Under the pieces are notes generated by a model. The model did not search any database, was not told the DNA's origin, and saw only the letters and a list, made by a program, of their open reading frames with translations. The translations under genes were made by a program, and so were the position numbers. From assembly GCA_021234535.1 (NCBI GenBank), contig CM037843.1, positions 8,182,979 through 8,246,978 of the forward strand: a stretch of 64,000 nucleotides of DNA, in the 5' to 3' direction. This document shows positions 1-12,741 of the stretch, one piece after another (within the stretch, counting starts at the first letter, position 1; every line of letters begins with the position of its first letter). This DNA comes from Stichopus chloronotus. Taxonomy: Eukaryota > Echinodermata > Holothuroidea > Aspidochirotida > Stichopodidae.

Positions 1-3000
1 TAGAAGACCGTAGTTTTTTGCTCAATTTGCTGACTGAGGTTTCTTCTTGGTACTGGAATTAGTCGGCCTCAGTACCGTGTTGTACAAGAGTCAATCCTGA
101 TAGTGTGTACACATCTTTCCCATACTTTTAGTGTATGTAGGGCAAACCATACGCCGTTATCACTCTACGGTTTTACGTTCTGAGCAATGAATGCTTTGAG
201 GAAGGCCAGAAGAAAAAGCAATTTGCTCGGCAGGATTTCCGTCGACAACAGCAAATCGGTAAGTCGGCCTATGAAGTAGACGAAACATGGGTCATACATT
301 GCTACATCCATACCATGATCTTGTCGATGCTTTATGGTATGCCGTTTTTAACTTGCTATAACCTACCAGCATTTGCTTGCAGTTGTGAACTTATTTGCAA
401 GCTGAGCAGCAAAATGTGTAAACCTTTGGCCTCAATTGGGGATAGACTTACAAACAGGGAAAGAGGAAATACTTTGAGGTTTAAGAATAATGTCGTGCCA
501 CTGTCATTCACAATGCAACTTGAAAATAGGTTCTAACACAGTGACCCGAGAGGCCATGCTCTGTAAATAGCCTATGAGGACCCGGGAGGGGTGTGGGGGA
601 TTTTCCAGTTGCCACAAAATGTCCACAAGAGAGAGCTCTATTACTTGACATTACAGTACTTGACATTTGTATCGCCTAAATAACATGACATGACTCTCTC
701 TAATAAAGCAGATATTTCACTTAATGGACTAGCAGCGGACTGTATTTCTTTACTTGTTTACTTTGTATGTATAGCTTTAGTATTCCTCTTTTTGCTTAAT
801 TATGTGAAGACCGTGTCATATATCAGCGGTTCAACACTCGATTCAAAGTTCAACTAAAAATCACACAACTTGAAGTTGTCTTTGGCACAAATAGATCTAC
901 TTCGATCCACTTATTCCACAAAACCACCACCGAAAGAAAACATAATGCTTTATACTATTCCATACAGTTTCTTTTTTTTTTTATGATGCACTCAAATTGT
1001 GTAAATTATAAGTTAAATTTGAATCGCGTGATGAATCACACATATATGTTACTCGGACTTAAAGGTCACTGCATACGAATGTTCAACATACGTAACGCAA
1101 TCTTCCGAAGTGTATAACTATGTAACGATAACAAAAAAGGAAAACTTCAGTCGATAAGCTAAAAAGGAGAAAATAGACAAAGTGGTGCACAGAATAAATC
1201 CAGAGATTGACGAATTGCAAAAGAAGGGTGGGCATATAAGGGCACATGCGGAAATGTAATGGTATCTTTACTGTCATCATGACAAGGGACGCACGATAAC
1301 ACGACGTACATGAGGGCATTAGACCGCTGATGGATCCAAGGGGACCATCGCCTGCTAACCCCGTTTCCCGACAAAAAACCAAAAACGATTAGCCAAAAGC
1401 AGCTTCCAAAATGAAACGAATGATTAAGAAATAAATTACATCCCCCTCTCGAGAAAAAAAAAATGTCAAATTGTCGAAAGACCGTATTAGCTTTCACTGT
1501 ATCTTAACAATTTGACAACTTTTGCAAGATATCGAGTTAGTGCAACGAGGTATCTCGACAAAAAAATTCTTTAACTTAAATGAAGTTTTCTCAATCTACT
1601 ACCAGTTTGTCGATTGCGTTCGTAGTGATTGTAATCCCTCGTCATAAATTCATAATTGGAGGTAGAGCAATCGTGAAATATATGATTCAGAGGAAAATTG
1701 GGTTATTCAACAGCCTTCCACAGAATCTTTTTTTCAAGTTATGTATACAGATGATTCTGTAACATACTAGACGATGTTATGACAATCACTAACCATTTTA
1801 TGCCACAAAGATTTAATTTGAGCTTATTCAGACAGTGTGCAATTTTCAAAGTTTCACCCCCCTCAACGTAGCAACAAAGGATGTGCAAAAATTTCCTTAG
1901 GATGAGGACATTTTCAAAACTTGAAAGCGGCGTTCCTTTTCAAAAACTTGTTGGACAGGCTAACTACGTGGTTTATTGTAATGTCTCTAACTTGGGCCTA
2001 AGTTATCTAGCCATTGGTAGCAGTCAACCTATTTATCATTTTCAAATTTCTGTTTTGGATTTTATTTTCATACATTGTCTTTAATTTGTCATTGACAGAG
2101 GACTGTTCAGTTAACAAGAGAACAAATAACTGGTGAGTAGGCTTTGAATTATTATGCAACATATGCTACCTATACGACACCCTGTCAACTGATTTCTCTT
2201 TCAGGGGTTATGTACTGGCTTAACTGTTAGATTCGCTGCAACGCCCGGGTGACAGTACTTCATTGTGGAAGAAACGATCATTTCCGGTTGACCGTGATCA
2301 TGTGTACGGTGAAAGTATCTCCATACTATAGTGCGTAATGAGACACTGAGGGTATAGATATGACTTTATTGATTTATGTTGGTACAGTATTGACAACATT
2401 CACAAAATAATTCCAATTAGCCTAACTCCTGTATATATACAGGCTGATGGTTGTAACCTACAGGAAGCTAACTGAAGCTCATAAGGGCGGCCATTACTAA
2501 AAACAAAGTGGAAAGAGCTCAGATTACAAGATCAGCTAACAAAAGGGGAAAGGTAGAAACAAAGAGAGGTCGACTTTGAGTGATCAGATAACATCAGGTG
2601 AAAGTGTTTTGTAAATCGTGTATTTAGAGGATAATAACCACACGAAAAGTCTCTCACGCAACAACAAAACGATGTACAGTCAGTCCGTTTGACTTACATT
2701 GTGTCGCAAAACTTTTCAAGTTTTAGCTCAACAACTGATGGGAAATAGCCTCTGCAGTTTGGAAAGAGAAAAAGTTCTTGGAGCTCCCTATTGTCTCTTG
2801 TACAGAAGTTTAGGGATGGATACATTGGAATACCTCAGCTTACGTAGGCCTAACAGTCAAACTTGCAATTCCGTGGTTGACTATGGCAGAAAGGAGAATA
2901 TGAAGTACGCCGTCTGTAGTCTGGGGCATTCACTCGTTTAACCTATATATAGTTCACCCAAAATGTAGAGAACAAGAAACACGGTCATGGATTAATTCAT

Positions 3001-3605
3001 ATGTTACAACCTTATGTCGTCATGTGCTGTAGTATAATAATGTTCTACTCCATTAATGACATACTACACAATATTTCCATCATAGAGTTGTCTGCGTAGT
3101 TTTGACGACACAGTTACTTATTTCGGGTAAGCGTGCATGCCATTTCATCTTTCCTACAACAGAAGGAAGAAAGATACAATACTCCCACAAGGGTTTGATG
3201 AGCTTGCTACTGTAAGGGTAGGGTGTGCATGAAGATGCCCTTTGGAGAGTTATCCTTGCTTGATTTGAAGTTATGTGTTATGTCATTTGTTACTGCAGTA
3301 GGGGGTAAAGGTCACATGTAGACAAGTGCCCCTTCAAGTTGAGTACCGCATATCAGATTGCGAAGATGCTGATAAAAGGCTTCGCAATCCTCCTAAAAAC
3401 TAAGATCTATTTCATTGGTAAAAGTATTGATGTTCTCTCACTCTGAAAAGGGGGTCCAACTGACAAAGTGATGTATGACATTAAAAACATTAAAAGATCT
3501 TTGTTCACTTTATACTAAAAGAACTGTTCCACTACACAAGTAATTTGCATACCTATTCCTTACGATCAGCAACAACTTCCGGTTAGTTTTTACCTGGCGG
3601 GAAAT
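1..3605. other. Intergenic, no gene recognised
   Basis: Short open frames occur at 315-536 (73 codons) and 2699-2941 (80 codons; it opens with a non-ATG codon). Neither has a domain I recognise, a convincing splice context or a coding-like composition. Several short T or A runs are present. I see no supported gene here, but a single small exon could be missed. Confidence 0.5.
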
Positions 3606-4050
3606 CAAACTTTCACAAAGGGTTAACATATGTAGCAACAAAAGGATGGAATGAATTAACCCAACATGTGAGAAAAGCCTCATCTTTCGATACCTTTAAA
3701 CGTTTGATAAATGACTTGATATAATCTATTTACATTTTTAAAGTGGATTCTAGTGATTTATCTTTTAAATATACTGTACTTAGGTATATTGCAGTACTTC
3801 ATATCTTGGCTATGACTTATTTTCTTAACTTAATTTCAAAATTTCTCAATTTCTTATTTTTTAACATCTTAATTTCTTATATTTTTTTAATTTTTCAATC
3901 TTTACATTATTGTTTTTATTTTACGTTCTCTTTGTTCTGTTTGATCTCTTTTACGTTCTTGTTCATGTTTGTGAGGGCCTTGGGGAGGATTAGCCTTGGC
4001 TAAGTTAACCAAGCCACCCTCTCGAAATAAAGTAGAAATAAGGAAACTCC
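3606..4050 (+). mobile_element. 3' end of a non-LTR retrotransposon (LINE)
   Basis: Positions 3606-3724 encode about 38 residues ending in a stop. They follow the pattern of jockey/CR1-type reverse transcriptase C-termini: a KGWNEL core (the usual W-N-x-L), then a SSFDTFKRLI segment (the usual S-x-x-x-F-K). The AT-rich stretch after it ends at about 3974-4045 in a G-rich block with the hairpin-like pair AGCCTTGGCTAAG / TTAACCAAGCC and an AATAAAG, typical of LINE 3' UTRs in marine invertebrates. No polymerase domain precedes it, so this is a 5'-truncated dead copy. The family name is not certain. Confidence 0.6.
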
Positions 4051-4582
4051 TCTCTTTTTACCGAAGCTAAGATCACCCTCTTTGGTCACCACTTATAGAT
4101 TCAAAGGGCTTCAAAGGTATCAGGAACTTAACACAAAAGGTCCATGTCGTCTGCTCCGTTGTGAAATAAAAAATATTCGGGTATTTTTGACCATAGTTTA
4201 ACAATAGTTTTGGAAAACTGGCTTTCAACTTCGGACACGTTCCGACGCCTATCCCAGTGGAAACATTTCATGTTGTGTAACTTGCTTGACATGGATACAC
4301 CTTCACGCACCTTGCGAAAAAAAAAAAATGATACTGAAGAGATGATCAATCGTCTGATTTCTGAGACAGTGGTTTTGACGTGACTGTCGGCAACAACCGT
4401 AATCCTTTCCATGGGACTTAAAGTTACACTAGCCCGCAGATTTCAGACAAAACAGAGCAAGTGATAAACTAGTAGCAAAACGTCGCCCTCTGTTATATTG
4501 TGAACAAAGTCGAAAAAGTTTCATGACCTGGGTCATATCACAGCAAGAAGTGGCAGTGTAGCCAGTATTACTATGCAAAAAA

Positions 4583-4657
4583 GGAATGTAGTCTAGTGTA
4601 GTCTAGCCTAGTCTAGTGAAGGCTAGTGTAGTCTAGTGTAGTCTAGTCTAATGTAGA
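4583..4657. repeat. Short tandem repeat, TAGTCTAGTG type
   Basis: Repeats of a 5/10-bp unit around TAGTC and TAGTG run for about 75 bp with a few variants. It is plain simple-sequence DNA in an intergenic region. Confidence 0.85.
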
Positions 4658-5631
4658 TTGCGAGTGAAGACTATTTGGATGCCGTGATTTATACCCAGCC
4701 ACAAAAGTAAAACAGCACCCGAAGCTGTTCTCATGACAGGATTTATGAACTGAAACTTATCACGTCGGCAGTGAAAGTCTAATCGGATTAGCATGAATTA
4801 ACCTCGGTTGTCTCTTTTTCTCAATTTCCCCCTCTCCGCTCTCATACAGTGCCTACGGTATAGGTCTATGCTGTCATAACTTCAGCAGGCATACTGTAGG
4901 CCTATATCACGGAAAGTACAACCCTAGCTCATGTTGAGTAATATTGCGTTTGGGTTGATAATGGAATTAAAAAATAAAATGAAGGTAAAAGACAGTGCAC
5001 TTGACGGACTCGAATTCCAAACCAAAGTCCAAGTCTAGAGAGCCCTAATTCAAATCCAAGTCAAGAGTCCTCCAGCCGTGATCATGGGTACCCATACAGC
5101 CGGCAATCGTTATGCAGGGAGCTGTTACCGAATACTGACTGCCATATCGTACTGATTTTATATGGGTTACTCATATTTCTGTAAATAAAGGTCGTTTGTG
5201 CACTAAGTTTGCATCAAATGCATTGTGTCTCAGGAACTCTTTGGATTGATTAATGTCCTTTACTTTTGTTTTTAAGTGTTCAAATTCCCCGAAAATAAAG
5301 GTTTCTGAGCAATATTATATATATTTCTTTTATATAAAGCCAGAGTCACGGATTCTTTTTTTTTTTTCATTCTCGTTACAACTCGCTTTTCTTATCTCAC
5401 TGATTTGTTGCTTTCGTTGCTATTGCTATTATTAACATTATTTATTTTTATTATCCCATGTATGTGGTTTATGTAGAGAGATATTTGTGTGTCGTGATTA
5501 ATGATAAACGCACTAAACTGGTAAATGGGGTGAGTCAGAAACACGAAAAATACCAATCGTCGCTTTTCCAATCAGTTAAAATTAAATCGTGATATTTCTT
5601 TCAGATATACCTTTCATGATCTTTCTTTCAG

Positions 5632-8369
5632 AGTTCAAAGAAGTATTTAAAATCTTCGATAAAGATAAAGATGGCGTCGTCACACTTAGTGAAATGGAAA
5701 ATGTGATGAAGATACTCAACGAGGACACCACGCCGGAAGAAATCAAGGAACTGTTTGAAGAAACTGATACTGATGGTAATGAAAATTATTATAAACAAAC
5801 AAAAAATTGCAGTTCTTGTTTATATGGTTACGGATAAAGGAGGGGGGGGGGGGTGGAAGCAAAATTCGGAAAGGAAACTCCCTCAATATCCATGCAAATC
5901 TATAAGCCCCTTTATACTTTTGAAGCCGACGTACGGTTTCTCTTTAGCTGCAAAATTGTGTTAGATAAGTCTGCCGCAAGTTAGTTGCTTTTTGAAAAAT
6001 GCCAAACATGGACTGGATACGTTAAAGAGCTAGGGAGGGGGGGGGGGGGTGGGCATATCAGAGATCTTCGAACTGTATAGAGGCAAAAAGAAATCTTGGC
6101 CGAATGTTGTACAATGGAGCTACAATTTGCAGTAAGAGCTCCCTAGTTTTTCCATAAGTTTGGACTAAGGTCACACCTTAATCGCTGCCTCGGTAAAAGG
6201 AGAGTTCACCTCTCCACTGGAATTTCATGGCAAAGTTAATCTTATACTAGACATTAACAGTACATTATCACGTAATAAAACTGCACAGTGATTATACCTT
6301 TGAATGTTTTGCTTCATGCATGCCATTAAAGAATTTCACCATGGCGTTTAAAACAGCAGATAGCTTCGCTACCGTACACACCATAGTTCCAGGTTGGACA
6401 GAATCTCGTCTTGAATTTTGACTCCGAAATAGTAAGATTACTTAACAATTCAGTTTCCAATTCTATTGATTTTATTTTAATCCCTCTTGAGAGTGCAAAT
6501 GACTATTTGATATTATTGTTGTAATTCCTTTAAAAGATATAGAGGAGTGACAAAGCGAAGTTCGCGAGAGTTGGCTTGCGTTGCTCCACATACACATATA
6601 TACAAAAAAAAAAAAAAAACACGTAATAAAATAGAAAAATCAGAAAATAAACAAATAAGAAAGAAATGAACACGCGTGAAACAAAGAAGGCAAAGAGAAG
6701 ACACTTTTTATTGAATATTTATCATCGATACGGTATTGATCCTATTAGTCTGATCATTGCTGCAGGATTAAGGGAAAAATTTTGCATTGACTTTGTTATC
6801 TCCCACAATCATTGGTATCACATCAACCACAGAACGTTTTTATGTGCAACTCCTTCGACAGGAAACGGCAGCATCGACTTTCAAGAATTCTTGACGATGA
6901 TGGCCAAACTTATAAACAAACATAGCATCAAAGATGGAATGAAAATAGCCTTTCAAGTGCTAGAAAAGGAAGGAAATGGATTCATCAGGTATGTAACTTG
7001 AGTCACTGTGAGTTGTCCTGGTGGGGGGGGGGGGGAAGGGGGGTGGAAATCCTCATGCTATGGGAGTAACAATCTATTCTCTAAGTGCTATATATTGTAG
7101 GCTTGCAATAGAACCGTCCGTTTTGAAAGGCTATAACCTATAGCCAAATGATTATCATATTTTGGTATTGACGAAAACTACTGTGACTAGGCCTATGCAT
7201 GCCGTGCTAAATTACACGAGTTCATGGACAACTCACTTCCATTAAATTGTTCTAATGTTGAATGCTTTTCGATTCATTATCTTAAAATGTGCTGCACTTC
7301 GTTTTTCGTTTCCGCAAATGCATTAATGTGTCTTGTCTGTGTTAATGTCACAAATGCAAGACATGAAGGTTAACTTATAATGTCCATGCTTCTCATTCCT
7401 CGTCGGTTTTCGTTAGTATACAGTTATAACCTCTCGAATAGGAACGTAATGAATACAAAATGATAATTCTTTATGTCAAAATATGTATCTGTTTAAGTTT
7501 GCTTAGCATAGTTTAGTTAAAACACATATGATAATGATAATTGCATTTTTTGTCTTTGTTTGTCATTTGTTCTGTGTCATTGCATAAAACAATTCTATAT
7601 TTTCTGTTTACTACCGTATCTATACTTATCCCTTAAATTCGTCAGAATTTCTGCGTTGTCTCAAGAGATTTTAACTTTGTGACTTATATCGGTGTAATAA
7701 ATTGATCAAAAATCTAAATCTGTATTCAATACGTTACCATGTCAATTGTTGTTTTCTTTCCTCATTTGAACCTACACTTTGAATTGTTTCGTGAAGGAAA
7801 AGATTCCCTACCAGCATGGCATACATATAGTTACATATACGAGCCACATATTTAGTCTATGAGTAGGCTGTTACGACTCAACAATTTCAGTTTCATGTGA
7901 TAAAACCTGAAGTTTTCGTTATCTTGTACATCAGTGCAGATGAACTGCGACATATCATGACTAACTACGGTGAAACTCTACCTCAAGAAGACGTCGAGGA
8001 AATGCTGGCAGTTGCTGGGGTCAATGAAGAAGGAAATATAGAATACATGAGTAAATATAACTCAATTTTTAGTAATATCAAAAAAATAAAAACACACAAA
8101 GGGACCACATGTTTAGAGTATAACCAAAGTGGTTTATATAGACGTTAGAAACCACTTGCTCCTTTTTCATGAAAAATGTTTCCTGTCTTAAAGATAATGC
8201 ACTGACGCAAACACAAATTTCCTTTTAAATTGTGTCAGAATTCCCTGCTGAAATAATTCAACAGACCATTCCCATGCTCCATTTCACATGCATGTTTTGC
8301 GAACATGACGAACATGACACCCATCACCCCATGACGTGCAGCTCAAGGAAGACTCAGACATTGGATTGA
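5632..8369 (+). CDS. Calmodulin-like EF-hand protein, 5' exon missing
   Basis: Exons read as 5632-5775, 6862-6988, 7935-8050 and, less surely, 8239-8369. Each junction has AG/GT signals and the phases agree (1, 2, 1). The joined product aligns along calmodulin. EF-hand 1 has a clean 12-residue loop (DKDKDGVVTLSE) and EF-hand 2 a clean loop split by the first intron (DTDGNGSIDFQE). EF-hand 3 starts with Glu instead of Asp (EKEGNGFISADE). EF-hand 4 has lost the acidic residue at loop position 1 and the Glu at position 12, so it probably binds no calcium. The DELRHIMTNYGE helix is close to calmodulin. The protein likely acts as a cytosolic calcium sensor with two strong sites. The first exon, with the start codon, was not found; it must end one base into the Glu codon before FKEVF. 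The last exon, which gives KFPAEII and a Cys/His-rich tail to a TGA at 8369, is a prediction. It could also be a decaying calmodulin paralogue. Confidence 0.8.
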
Positions 8370-10191
8370 TACATCCCAACTACTTTACCAGAACAATGTT
8401 TAATTGACCACGGGAATCATGACAGCATGAGGGGAGAAATTTGACCTAATTAAGACGATGAGGTTTCGCAACAAGTTCAAAGCAAAGAAACAAAGCGAAA
8501 AACAAAGCACTTAAATAATGAAAGGGCAATTCGGGATGTAAACTATAGGAATATTATCAGTTGTTTTTTTTTTCTCCTTAGTCGTTTTCCACTAAGTATA
8601 GAGTGCTTTGTACTATAGCAGAAGACTTTCTACAAATTCCATCCTGCTCCTCTTCAGTTTCCAACATGCACCCCAACCTCTTTGTCAGGAACATAACAGA
8701 AACACGTGATTTTCGTCTGAATATACAAACTAGAAAATTGGTAGTAACTTTTTGTCAAGTTTGTAGAAAAATGTAAACAAATAAAAAAAAAAATCTCTAT
8801 GTTTCCACTGCCCATTATATACGCCACTTCAATTTGAAGTCTCACTTCGTCACAACGAAGATACTGAAGATGTAATGAGGATATGGTGATATTCCTCTAT
8901 GATATATTGCTACTTACAAAGCATATACGTATACTTATATATACTTACAAGCACATACAAAGCTATGGACAGACTTTCACACGCAATTACAAAACAACTC
9001 TTACAATCTTCCTGCATGTTAGCTGAAATTGATGTTACTGTGCACGGGGAAGTTGTTGGAGCATACGTGATTTGGCGTACAGTTGACTCAATGGAGGCAT
9101 CCCATTGATTCATTGTACTTAGCTGAAATGTTCTTTCTGACCTTGGGAGTCAAAACATTGACATCTTTGGAAAAACGCAATAAACTTAAAAAAAAAAAAA
9201 AACGTCAATTGCGCAGCGTAGAAGGAGTTTGGGGGAGGTGGGGTTGTTCCAGTCTCTACATACGAACAATTTGAATTCATTCTACAGCTGTTAGTGTTGC
9301 AGTTTTGCCATCTATATTTATTTTCAATTACGTCTAAATTTAAGTAGGGTAAAATCAAAACTCCGTGAAGGCTAACCTTTTCTTTTATTTCTGCTGGTAC
9401 ATGTGCAACATATCTCTCTCCTAGGAGAGTTTGCTACCCTACTTTATGAAAGCAGAACTATCTAAACGGAACGTCATCGTAAGTTGGCGCCTGGCTTACA
9501 GGAAAAGTTTGGCCCTGTTTCACCTTTCATTTACTCTTGAAACCCTCGGCAAATATTGGGGGAGCCCGTTACTTTTTTCATTGGGAATAACACCCAACAC
9601 CCTCAAGTCCACTGTCATTGACCAGAAGTTATTTAAAAATAGCTGGTTCACATCATCTGTTCGGCATCTACTGTCTCTAGTCTGAATCAATTGTTAAATG
9701 ACCATTAACGCATTTTGCTTCGTGGCTGAAGCTAGTAAGTCCTCATTTCATTGTCAGAACATTAAAAAGTGTATATACTGGAACAATCATGTACTATCCT
9801 GTCTATAAGGTCATATATCATCACCAAGGGAAGGCTATGGGATCCCTTCTTAATGTATACATGTCCATAATATATCATTCTTATTTTCATAGCACGAAAA
9901 GCTCAAATTCTGAGGTCAAATAGCACATGCATTCGTGTGTAGAATTCGTTAGAGAATACTTAGAAAACAATAGATATCCTGTTGGGTGTATTACCTCCCC
10001 AATCGAGCAGTTTCTTTTTCCACTTTGCCAGTTGGCAGAATAACAGTCTCAGCTGCAAATAATCTGTGCAAGGTTGGGATTTCACAGATTTTCAAAATAT
10101 TTTATAAGGATTTGCATCTGTAGCGCCGTACGTGTTGGTTGTAGATCTCCTGGTAAGTTCACACGTGAAAACACTGAAAACTGAAGATAAA
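8370..10191. other. Intergenic, no gene recognised
   Basis: Short frames at 8899-9108 and 9431-9685 have no recognisable domain. An A-run near 9188-9202 and small T-runs are present. The last part up to 10191 is probably the promoter and 5' UTR of the first GPCR, but no TATA box could be picked with confidence. Confidence 0.45.
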
Positions 10192-11217
10192 ATGGGCTCG
10201 GTCGAAATTGTCGAAGAAACTGTCATACCCACCGAACAGGGATACGTTTTTGAGGACCCAACGCAAAGGAAAATCATCTCAGTCTTTGCAATTATCGCAA
10301 CCACCGTAGGTGTCCCGGGTAATATCTTGGTCATGTTGGCAGTGTCCTTCTCCAAAAGATTACAAACCAAGACGAACGCGTTTGTAGTGAATTTGGCTCT
10401 CTCAGATCTGTCAACATGTCTCCTGCTTCCATTCCAAGTCGTCGCTTTGTTAGCTGATAGTTGGCCTCTGGCGGATTGGCTCTGTGCCTTTGCAGTGATT
10501 GTAGTCTGGGTTGGACTTTGCAGCAGTGTCGCCTATCTCGCTTTAATCGCATTTAACCGTTTCACATTGATCACCAAATCTAGGACTCGATATGACCGTT
10601 TGTATTCCAAGAGAAATCTCGCTGTCATGATGGGGTCGGCCTGGATCATACCAATTCTTCTGATTACAGTCCCACCTTTGTGTGGTATTGGCGGAATTCG
10701 ATATTCTGAGAGGTACCATATTTGTTCAGCTGATTCGTCAACTCTGTCAAACGTGTATGCACTAATCATCACCGCACTCGGACAGGTGCCGTGTTTAATC
10801 GTCATTGTTACATGTTACGTGAAAATATACCGTTTCCTTCGAGCTAAAAATCGTGAACTCTTTTCCAACGGGGAAAGCAAAGGAGACGCCCAATCAGCGG
10901 CCTTCAAACGACAAGTGAAAGTAACCAAGAACATGTTTTTGGTTGTATGTTCATACATCGTCTGTATCATGCCGTTTGCCATCGCTAGATTAATACCAGG
11001 CAGCCAGCCTTCAATTCCATGGGTGTCCATGTTTCTTATAGCTAACTGTTGTGTGAATCCAGTCGTGTATGGGCTTAAACATCCTCAGTTCAGGGAAGTG
11101 TTCCGACATATGTTATCGTGCAAGTTTAAACTCATTCCAGAACCGTCGAAATTATTGCAGTCTCTCACGACTTCCTCTACACAAGGAACTAGTGACTACA
11201 GTACTTCTGTTTTGTGA
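10192..11217 (+). CDS. Class A (rhodopsin-like) GPCR 1, intronless
   Basis: A 341-residue seven-helix receptor in one exon. I chose the ATG at 10192 (AAAATGG context) because both paralogues begin at the same place before the shared YVFED motif; the frame is open further upstream but starts there with GTG. Landmarks by residue: GN at 43-44 (TM1), SDL with Asp72 (TM2), Cys98 and Cys178 (the TM3-loop 2 disulfide), NRF at 122-124 in place of DRY, Trp151 (TM4), Pro200 (TM5), CIMP at 258-261 in TM6 without the usual Trp, and NPVVY at 289-293. Cys310 is a likely palmitoylation site. The tail ends TSVL, which fits a class I PDZ ligand. The NRF motif and general look recall the GPR84/melatonin/moody-type orphan receptors. 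It should sit in the plasma membrane and signal through G proteins; the ligand is unknown. It is the most distant of the three copies. Confidence 0.95.
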   Translation: MGSVEIVEETVIPTEQGYVFEDPTQRKIISVFAIIATTVGVPGNILVMLAVSFSKRLQTKTNAFVVNLALSDLSTCLLLPFQVVALLADSWPLADWLCAFAVIVVWVGLCSSVAYLALIAFNRFTLITKSRTRYDRLYSKRNLAVMMGSAWIIPILLITVPPLCGIGGIRYSERYHICSADSSTLSNVYALIITALGQVPCLIVIVTCYVKIYRFLRAKNRELFSNGESKGDAQSAAFKRQVKVTKNMFLVVCSYIVCIMPFAIARLIPGSQPSIPWVSMFLIANCCVNPVVYGLKHPQFREVFRHMLSCKFKLIPEPSKLLQSLTTSSTQGTSDYSTSVL

Positions 11218-11654
11218 TTAGGAAATTAGTTGTTTACTTCAAGAGCTTCCTGCGTCTGTTCTGTTTGCTATGGATAATATTGTCTAGCAATTCTAACGTT
11301 TATTATCATTGACTTAAAGTGATTACGTGTGTAAAAAGAAAAACAGAAAGATCAAATTATGTCTGATCTATAAGTTCTTCTTTATTTTAAACTGGGCACG
11401 CCAGGTTTTTATGGACGAAATACGTCTTTCAATGTACGAAAATAACAGTAAAAAAACAAACAACAGAACTGACGCATAAAACAGTTTTTAAAAAATGTCT
11501 TTTTTGAAAATTAACGGTTCTTAGTATACTCACTAACATAATGAATATGCAACAGCACAGGTCTCACTGGTGTATCAAAAACATAATACTACTCTACTGT
11601 TATGAAAGCGCTAGAATGTAGTGTAAACATGCACTTTACATATGTGTGCATAGA

Positions 11655-11720
11655 TTTTATGTTAATACTTTTGTTATCATTAGAAAATGAGGTTTTATGT
11701 TAATACTTTTGTTATCATTA
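11655..11720. repeat. 28-bp direct repeat, 38-bp period
   Basis: The 28 bases at 11655-11682 recur unchanged at 11693-11720. It is a small recent tandem duplication just before the possible exon at 11767. Confidence 0.9.
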
Positions 11721-11766
11721 AAAAACACGTAAAGGATTGTTGTCACTGTCATTTTACTTTCTGCAG

Positions 11767-11963
11767 GATTTTGTGTATGTACCATTTCGATAACTATATA
11801 TGTAATAAAACTTTTCATCCGAAATAAGGACAAGCAAGTACAACAGAGGCTAAGTGCGAGAAGAGAGAAACATCTTGATTATCATCTTAGTGTGCGGAGA
11901 CGAAGGCAGCTGGCCAATACGATGCAGGAAAGAACTATCAACAACCTTAACAGCTTTAATTGA
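11767..11963 (+). CDS. Possible terminal exon: membrane helix plus basic tail
   Basis: A good acceptor (TTTTACTTTCTGCAG) opens a frame of 64 codons that ends in TGA at 11961-11963. It codes for a hydrophobic stretch (FCVCTISITIYVIKLFI) followed by a charged tail rich in Arg, Lys and Gln (for example SARREKH and RRRRQ). This looks like a last transmembrane helix and its cytoplasmic end. The exon would start in phase 1. I found no partner exon upstream, and the intronless GPCR ends before it. An AATAAA lies inside the frame at about 11803, so the region could instead be the 3' UTR and polyadenylation site of the GPCR. Confidence 0.25.
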
Positions 11964-12647
11964 TTTAACATCTAGATGGCGTTACACTTGCCTATAGAAA
12001 GTGTTGAAGTAGCCCTTAAACGTGTAGAAACAACCCTCAAGAGTTAATGCAACGCTTGTATGCCTAATACAGCGTACCTTTTGAATGTATTGAATCAATC
12101 TAAATATCAGTTACTACGTGTTTTTAATATAACACTTCTTGGCACCCGGAGGGTTTTCCTCCTCCCACTCTTCACATTTAAGTGTTAAAAATAACACTAC
12201 AAGAAGTGTATTAACACGTCAGTTTTTAAAGTGTGTACAACATAAACTCTTTCGTTTTCTCTGTTTGTTTCTTTACTTACCATATCAATTTTGAAAGCTG
12301 TAAGAAATGTTGACTAATTATTTCACTTACAAACTGGCATTATCACTATTCTTTTTTCTTTTGTTCCTTATTTTTTCAATTGAACTTACCTGCTCATGCA
12401 CAACACCAACCTTGCTCATTACTCACCGCATGCCGTTTAATGGAGCAATGACTTGTGATACACTATACTATTGCAACAGAGGAAACTATGCGGAAACTAT
12501 ACACCTCACCCATACGAGAGGATTTGATTAATATTAAATTGCAGTGTTTTAATGATCTGCTGAGTTACGCATAAACTGAGAAACCAAAATAACTTGACCC
12601 CTTGTCGCCATTAGCTATACTTACATTGGTATCCAAGCAAACAAGTA

Positions 12648-12648
<1 letters not shown>
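11964..12648. other. Intergenic, no gene recognised
   Basis: AT-rich sequence with a short open frame at 12307-12531 that begins with a hydrophobic stretch but has no homologue I recognise. It has no supporting splice or domain signal. Confidence 0.45.

Positions 12649-12739
<91 letters not shown>
12649..12739. repeat. (TA)n microsatellite
   Basis: About 45 uninterrupted TA units. Long IYIYIY frames on both strands here are artefacts of the repeat. Confidence 0.98.

Positions 12740-12741
<2 letters not shown>

Noticed and set aside
8658..8800. Another last exon for the calmodulin-like gene after the acceptor at 8658
   Set aside because: It is in phase and open, but the residues it gives after EYM fit the calmodulin end less well than the exon at 8239.
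10132..10191. A 20-codon longer N-terminus for GPCR 1
   Set aside because: It would start with GTG and has no match in the two paralogues, which start at the place equal to 10192.
10331..11030. Minus-strand frames opposite GPCR 1, and similar ones opposite GPCR 2 and 3
   Set aside because: Shadows of the receptor coding frames; the plus strand has the seven helices and all family motifs.
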